Source: CAZITB01 sp964542055 (lineage in GTDB: Bacteria > Planctomycetota > Phycisphaerae > Sedimentisphaerales > CAMDDF01). From it: a stretch of 20,040 nucleotides of DNA. Positions within the stretch are counted from its first letter, which is position 1. Each line of letters opens with the position of its first letter. The notes beneath the pieces are model-generated. The model made no database searches. It worked only from the letters and a program-made list of their open reading frames with translations, and was not told the origin of the DNA. This document shows, piece after piece, positions 15,810 to 20,040 of this stretch. The stretch is from contig CAZITB010000044.1 of the NCBI GenBank assembly GCA_964542055.1, positions 1-20,040 on the forward strand, read 5' to 3'. The position numbers and the translations under genes are program-made.

Positions 15810-17099
15810 ATGTACTTAAAAAATTATAATAAGACAGATACAACAATACGTAATGATAAAAAACAGTGTAATACAAAAGAATTTCGAATTGCGGTTATAG
15901 GCTGTGGATCACGGGGCAGAGGTTATCCATGGATGCTTAAAAAACTCGGTTTAAAATTTTCATTAATTGCTTTGGCTGATCCTGATGAAAAAGCTTTACA
16001 TCTGGTAAATAATCTTTACGCAAAAGATAAAGCTTTACTTTTCAAAAATGGAGAAGAGTTAATCAAAAAATGTGGAAAAGAGCTTGATGGAGTTATCATT
16101 GCCAGTCCTAATGATACTCATACAAGACCTGCCGCTTTAGCAATACGCAACGGAATAAAACTTTTTTTGGAAAAACCAGTTGCTACAAGAGTGGAAGATT
16201 TCAAAACTTTGTGGCAGACTTACAGCATATATAAAACTCAAAATGTAGTGGCATTTGTTCTGAGGTATACCCCATTTTACCAGAAAATTAATCAAATTGT
16301 AAAAACCGGTATGCTTGGGGAGATATTTTCAATTGACGCAGCCGAAATAATGTCTGATCGTTTGAGTATGCTCTTTACTCGAGGGTCTTGGCGTCCCGAA
16401 GTTGTGAAATCTGGCGGTTTGTTATTAGAAAAATGCTGTCATGATGTAGATATTTTGAATTGGCTTGTGGATTCAAAGGCAAATCGAGTGTTTTCATTTG
16501 GGTCACGTAAGTTTTTTAATTCGATTACTTCAAATCATGGGGAATTTTGTAGCGATTGCCCGCAGGAAGTAGACTGTAGATTCTCTCAGTTTAAAATCAT
16601 TGAATCATTTAAAGCTAATACTCCTGCCGAACACTTTGATTTTAACGCAGCTAAATCAAGTGACGAAAAATGTGCATATTGCGAGCATCCATATCCTGAC
16701 CGTCAAGTCATGAATATAGAATATGAAAATGGAGTGATATGTAATTTGACTGTTGTGCAGGCTCAGCCAAAAAATGAAAGAACGATAGCAATTTTTGGTT
16801 CTAAAGGGCGTTTGTATGGCTCTTTGAACGAAAACATGATAACTGTTTACCATCATCGTGGCCCAAATGAAGAGGAGCGAGAAGATATTAAAGTGACATC
16901 TGATGGTACGGGTCATGGAGGAGGTGATTCGGTCTTGAATAGAGATTTCATAGATTTACTACAAGCGAAAGTAAATCACGTAAGGCCAGGACTTAAAGAA
17001 GGAATTGAATCGGCTATCTTGTGTATCGCAGCTGATGAAAGCAGAGAAACTGGTCAGGCTGTTGATATCGCTAGCTATTTCAAAAAAGTGTTTAGCTGA
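15810..17099 (+). CDS. Gfo/Idh/MocA-family NAD(P)-dependent oxidoreductase with Cys-rich insert
   Basis: Cytoplasmic dehydrogenase of 429 residues, probably oxidising a sugar or sugar derivative. The Rossmann fold starts with VIGCGSRGRG (29-38); ADPDE (56-60) follows beta-2; EKPVATR (121-127) is the family signature; and K208 with H211-D212 (EKCCHDVD) is the expected catalytic set. Residues about 235-295 form an insert with C247, C250, C256, C288 and C291 (CX2CX5C then CX2C), which looks like a metal site and is seen in a subset of the family. AGGAAAAAAG before the ATG supports the start. It lies between the sulfatase and a symporter, which suggests a catabolic step on imported sugar. The exact substrate cannot be told. 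The family also includes NAD-dependent glycosidases (GH109-like), a possible alternative. Confidence 0.85.
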   Translation: MYLKNYNKTDTTIRNDKKQCNTKEFRIAVIGCGSRGRGYPWMLKKLGLKFSLIALADPDEKALHLVNNLYAKDKALLFKNGEELIKKCGKELDGVIIASPNDTHTRPAALAIRNGIKLFLEKPVATRVEDFKTLWQTYSIYKTQNVVAFVLRYTPFYQKINQIVKTGMLGEIFSIDAAEIMSDRLSMLFTRGSWRPEVVKSGGLLLEKCCHDVDILNWLVDSKANRVFSFGSRKFFNSITSNHGEFCSDCPQEVDCRFSQFKIIESFKANTPAEHFDFNAAKSSDEKCAYCEHPYPDRQVMNIEYENGVICNLTVVQAQPKNERTIAIFGSKGRLYGSLNENMITVYHHRGPNEEEREDIKVTSDGTGHGGGDSVLNRDFIDLLQAKVNHVRPGLKEGIESAILCIAADESRETGQAVDIASYFKKVFS

Positions 17100-17141
17100 A
17101 TATTAAATCGAATAGAGACAAATTATGAGCAAAGGATTCAA

Positions 17142-18791
17142 ATGATTCAACCACATCTTTCTCCCCTTGATTATGCCTTAATGATAACCTATCTAGTCGC
17201 CATTACACTATTGGGGCTATGGTTTACCCGTAAAAAAGAGGATACTGAGGATTTCTTGCTGGCTGGCGGAAAAGTCCCTTGGTGGGCTGCAGCTATGACG
17301 TTTGTGATGGCTCTGTCGAGTACAGTAAGTCTCGTTGGTACTCCAGGAGAAGCTTATAATAACGGCTTAAGATTGCAGATAATTAATTGGATAGCTCCGT
17401 TGGCAGCTTTTCTGTGTTTTGCCTTGTTTATTCGTTTTTACTTCATGACTAAAACTTTCACCCCTTTCTCATATCTGGAGCGACGATTCGACGTAAGAGT
17501 GAGAGGTATAGTTACTATACTCTATATTTTTTCTAGACTTTCTTATTTAGCACTGGTACTTTTTTCATGTTCCGCTGTTTTTAAAGGAGCAGCTAACTGG
17601 GAGCCTTGGGTTACAGTTCTTGTTATGGGTGGGGTATGCATGTTTTACTGCAGTATGGGAGGCTTCAAAGCTGTGATATGGACAAATGTGATTCAGTTTG
17701 TGGTCATGTGGGGTGGATTAACTGCTGCAATAATTGCATGTATACATGCTGTTGATGGTGGACTGGTTGGAATTATTAAATATTCATTTGAAAATGGAAG
17801 AGGATATGAATTTGATAGAAGTTTCTTCAGTTTTGATCCACATGAGAGAATTACTATCTGGGTATTGTTATATAGTTCTTTTTTCAGTTATATGTTTTAT
17901 TGCAGTTCAGATCAGATGGCACTTCAACCATTGCTTAGTACCAGTTCATATAAGAAAGCAAAAACAACCTTTATTTCTTCTGTATTGATGATGTTTCCAA
18001 TGACTGCAGTACTTTTCTTTCTGGGGTTGGCCATGTTTACATATTTTAATCAGAATCCGTTAGCAGGTGGTAATAACCCTCCTGGAGATATCGCATTGTT
18101 CTATTTTGTAAGCGAGAAAATGCCTGCTCCTTTGCCTGGCTTGGTTGTCTCTGCAATGCTTGCTGCCGCAGTCTCTACAGTTGCCTCTGGTTTGGCAGGA
18201 ACTGCTTCAGTGACTACCAAAGATTTATATCTTCGTTTTGCTAAGAGCGATGCAACCGAACAACAGCAGGTAAATTTTTCCAAAATTGCGACTTTGTTAA
18301 CTGGTTTAATTTGTATAGGTTTGGCTTTACTTATCATAATTTCGTCTTCAGCTCTTGGCGAAAGCCTTATCGAAGCTTCAGCTATATATATTGCATTTAT
18401 GTGCATCATTCCTACCACTTTTTTAGTTGGGGTTTTAAACCCACGATGTAATAGCAATCATGCACTTGGGGGAATGATAGTTGGAGGCTTGATAACTGTT
18501 GGTATGGTTATATGGTATATGTTTAGTAAATTCACCGATAATCCGATTAGCTTTTTGATACTACAAATACCTGGCGGAATTGGTACGGTGTTGTTTGGAC
18601 TAACTGTTCCATTTTTTATTGGAAAAAAACCAAAGACAGAAAAAACTGATGGTTTGACATTATTAACTCTTAAAAAGAGACAACTTCAGACGGATCTGGA
18701 AAAAACTTTGGAAGAACAGGTGGACGGTGAAGATAAGCAGCGTCTGGAAGAAGTCAGAAAAAGCAAGAACAGTCTTCGGCGTAAGAATTAA
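17142..18791 (+). CDS. Sodium:solute symporter (SSS family)
   Basis: Membrane transporter of 549 residues that would import a sugar or related solute with sodium. Residues 10-30 are the first membrane segment; EDFLLAGGKVPWWAAAMTF (36-54) is the typical SSS motif, and MALSSTVSLVGTPGEAY follows. About a dozen further hydrophobic segments run to about residue 495, including AAAVSTVASGLAGTASVTTKDLY, which is cited here by its core STVASGLAG. The last 50 residues are a hydrophilic, strongly charged tail rich in K and E. AAAGGA lies five bases before the ATG. The start overlaps by ATGA a six-codon ORF (17125-17145) with no strong ribosome site. Being next to the oxidoreductase fits an uptake role for the released monosaccharide; the substrate is inferred. 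Confidence 0.9.
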   Translation: MIQPHLSPLDYALMITYLVAITLLGLWFTRKKEDTEDFLLAGGKVPWWAAAMTFVMALSSTVSLVGTPGEAYNNGLRLQIINWIAPLAAFLCFALFIRFYFMTKTFTPFSYLERRFDVRVRGIVTILYIFSRLSYLALVLFSCSAVFKGAANWEPWVTVLVMGGVCMFYCSMGGFKAVIWTNVIQFVVMWGGLTAAIIACIHAVDGGLVGIIKYSFENGRGYEFDRSFFSFDPHERITIWVLLYSSFFSYMFYCSSDQMALQPLLSTSSYKKAKTTFISSVLMMFPMTAVLFFLGLAMFTYFNQNPLAGGNNPPGDIALFYFVSEKMPAPLPGLVVSAMLAAAVSTVASGLAGTASVTTKDLYLRFAKSDATEQQQVNFSKIATLLTGLICIGLALLIIISSSALGESLIEASAIYIAFMCIIPTTFLVGVLNPRCNSNHALGGMIVGGLITVGMVIWYMFSKFTDNPISFLILQIPGGIGTVLFGLTVPFFIGKKPKTEKTDGLTLLTLKKRQLQTDLEKTLEEQVDGEDKQRLEEVRKSKNSLRRKN

Positions 18792-18840
18792 TTTTAAATT
18801 ATGCAAGGTAATTATAAATCTGGTTTTGTTGAATGTTTGG

Positions 18841-19020
18841 ATGCAAGGAATATATACCAAAAATCAAAACGTCAGTCATGACCAAAACCTTGCAAATGCC
18901 ATGAGCGAGTGGATTGGACATCTTCATCAAGTCGTTCTAAATGAAAAAGAAATAGCTTTGGTTTATTACAGTCCTGCCGGTAAAGGCAGCGGAATCAATT
19001 TTTATCGAATGCAATTATGA
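18841..19020 (+). CDS. Small ORF of unknown function overlapping the next gene by ATGA
   Basis: A 59-codon reading frame between the symporter and the amidohydrolase; an internal ATG at 18901 would give 39 residues. The sequence contains SEWIGHLHQVVLNEKEIALV then YYSPAGKGSGINFY, which looks more like real protein than noise, but I do not recognise a family. The frame is open further upstream into the symporter, so the start is uncertain, and no good ribosome site is present. Its TGA overlaps the ATG of the amidohydrolase, which itself has no Shine-Dalgarno, consistent with translational coupling. Alternatives: a degraded gene remnant or a chance frame. Confidence 0.4.
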   Translation: MQGIYTKNQNVSHDQNLANAMSEWIGHLHQVVLNEKEIALVYYSPAGKGSGINFYRMQL

Positions 19021-19997
19021 GTGAACAGTTTCATATAGAATATCGCCAGCAGGATTCGGATATCTACAATGAGCGAATTAAGCCTTTTCTGCCGGGAAAA
19101 ATCTTTGATACACATGCACATCTGCTGTTGGACGAGTATCATCCGAACCTTTTTGAACTAAATCCAATAACAAAAATCGAAGGTTTGCATGATATTGATG
19201 CTGAGAAACTCAAAGCCTGGTGGAAGGAACTGTTCCCCGGAGTTGATGTAAGCGGAATGATTATGGGTTTTCCAACTAAATGTTGTGATCTGAAAAATAT
19301 CAATAAGTCTGTTTCCAAACAAGCAAAGCAAAACGGCTATCCTTTTGTGATGATGGTCCATCCCCAGGACAGTCCTGTCGATATGGAAAGATCAGCAAAG
19401 GAAACAAATGCTGTAGCTCTGAAACCCTATATGGTTTTCGTCGAGAAAACAAATTTCAAAGATTGTGCTATAACAGATATGATCGGCGAAGAGCAGCTCG
19501 AAATCGCCGATGAGTACGGTCTTGCTGTGATCCTGCACGTTTCTCGGCCTCAAGGGATGGCAGACAAAAGAAACCTTGCAGAACTCAGATATCTCAGCCG
19601 CAAGTATCAAAACTGCCAGTTTATACTCGCTCACTGCGGACGATGTTTCATTGGAATTAATGCAAAAAAAATGATCAGAGATTTGACACAGGCCGATAAT
19701 ATCTGGATAGACACGTCGGCTGTTTGCGATTCAGCTGTTTTTATACATCTGTTGCGAGATTTCCGTCTAGATAGAATTCTGTTTGGTTCAGACCTGGTAA
19801 CCGCTGCAGGGTTCAGGGGCAGTTACATTAAATTCGCTGATCAGTGGAAGAACTATTTAGATGACGCCTGTACGTTTGAACTGTATGAGAACCTATGTTC
19901 GCTTCTGGAAGGAGCGGAAATTTGTCAGTTAGGGAAGTATGATCTATGTAACATTTTTTATAACAATGCGGCCAAGCTATTTAATTTAGAGGATTAG
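19017..19997 (+). CDS. Amidohydrolase-2 family metal-dependent hydrolase, possible sugar lactonase
   Basis: Cytoplasmic TIM-barrel hydrolase of 326 residues of the COG2159-like amidohydrolase group. Metal-site and catalytic candidates: FDTHAH (30-35) with H33 and H35, LKPY with K136, ILHVSRP with H174, ILAHCGR with H206, and FGSDL with D259. The family includes decarboxylases and lactonases. Next to a sugar-type dehydrogenase and a symporter, hydrolysis of a sugar lactone is the reading I favour, but other hydrolytic reactions are possible. The start at 19017 has no ribosome site within normal reach and overlaps the stop of the small upstream ORF (ATGA), which suggests re-initiation by terminating ribosomes. 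The following gene starts two bases after its stop, so the operon continues. Confidence 0.82.
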   Translation: MSEQFHIEYRQQDSDIYNERIKPFLPGKIFDTHAHLLLDEYHPNLFELNPITKIEGLHDIDAEKLKAWWKELFPGVDVSGMIMGFPTKCCDLKNINKSVSKQAKQNGYPFVMMVHPQDSPVDMERSAKETNAVALKPYMVFVEKTNFKDCAITDMIGEEQLEIADEYGLAVILHVSRPQGMADKRNLAELRYLSRKYQNCQFILAHCGRCFIGINAKKMIRDLTQADNIWIDTSAVCDSAVFIHLLRDFRLDRILFGSDLVTAAGFRGSYIKFADQWKNYLDDACTFELYENLCSLLEGAEICQLGKYDLCNIFYNNAAKLFNLED

Positions 19998-19999
19998 AT

Positions 20000-20040
20000 A
20001 TGGAAATGAATCAGAAATATAAAAAGTCATTCGATATGTA
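20000..20040 (+). CDS. Start of a further gene, cut by the window edge
   Basis: ATG at 20000 (or 20006) with AGAGGA six bases upstream, inside the end of the amidohydrolase gene. Thirteen full codons are visible (MEMNQKYKKSFDM) and are too few to identify a family. It is very likely co-transcribed with the genes before it. Confidence 0.6.
   Translation, partial: MEMNQKYKKSFDM

Noticed and set aside
17125..17145. Six-codon ORF overlapping the symporter start by ATGA
   Set aside because: It has no clear ribosome site of its own, and the symporter has a proper Shine-Dalgarno, so coupling need not be invoked.

Overview
The window looks like a chromosomal segment of an AT-rich planctomycete, most likely of the class Phycisphaerae (Sedimentisphaerales-like). 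This is inferred from four things seen together: a PEP-CTERM sorting tail, single-repeat dockerin-like C-termini, a prepilin-like protein ending in an H-X9-DG motif, and a dense set of sulfatase, fucosidase, beta-propeller and Gfo/Idh genes. No rRNA, tRNA, phage, IS or CRISPR sequence was seen. All supported genes lie on the + strand.

Layout. 1-254 is the 3' end of a PEP-CTERM protein, followed by a 12-bp stem-loop (266-298). A leader of about 190 nt (299-486) precedes a run of genes with short gaps. The first block (487-3808) encodes two secreted beta-sandwich proteins with dockerin-like tails and a prepilin-like protein. The second block (3905-9565) encodes two large secreted paralogues with a predicted TIM-barrel glycoside-hydrolase-like domain: one ends in beta-sandwiches plus a dockerin-like tail, the other carries HEAT repeats and a beta-sandwich. 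The third block (9581-15770) holds a GH29 alpha-L-fucosidase without a signal peptide, two tandem secreted five-bladed beta-propeller proteins, and a Tat-exported sulfatase lipoprotein. The last block (15810-20040) holds a Gfo/Idh/MocA oxidoreductase with a cysteine-rich insert, a sodium:solute symporter, a small ORF, a metal-dependent amidohydrolase overlapping it by ATGA, and the start of another gene.

Inferred working model: the genes form a glycan utilisation locus, probably for a sulfated, fucose-containing polysaccharide. Exported proteins with dockerin-like or PEP-CTERM tails would bind and trim the glycan outside the cytoplasm, the sulfatase would remove sulfate, the symporter would import sugar, and the fucosidase, oxidoreductase and amidohydrolase (possibly a lactonase) would process it inside. 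The substrate is inferred from GH29 plus sulfatase only and is not proven. The most unusual points are the exchange of PEP-CTERM and dockerin tails on a nearly identical core, the hydrolase-HEAT-sandwich fusion, and the small ORF translationally overlapping the amidohydrolase.
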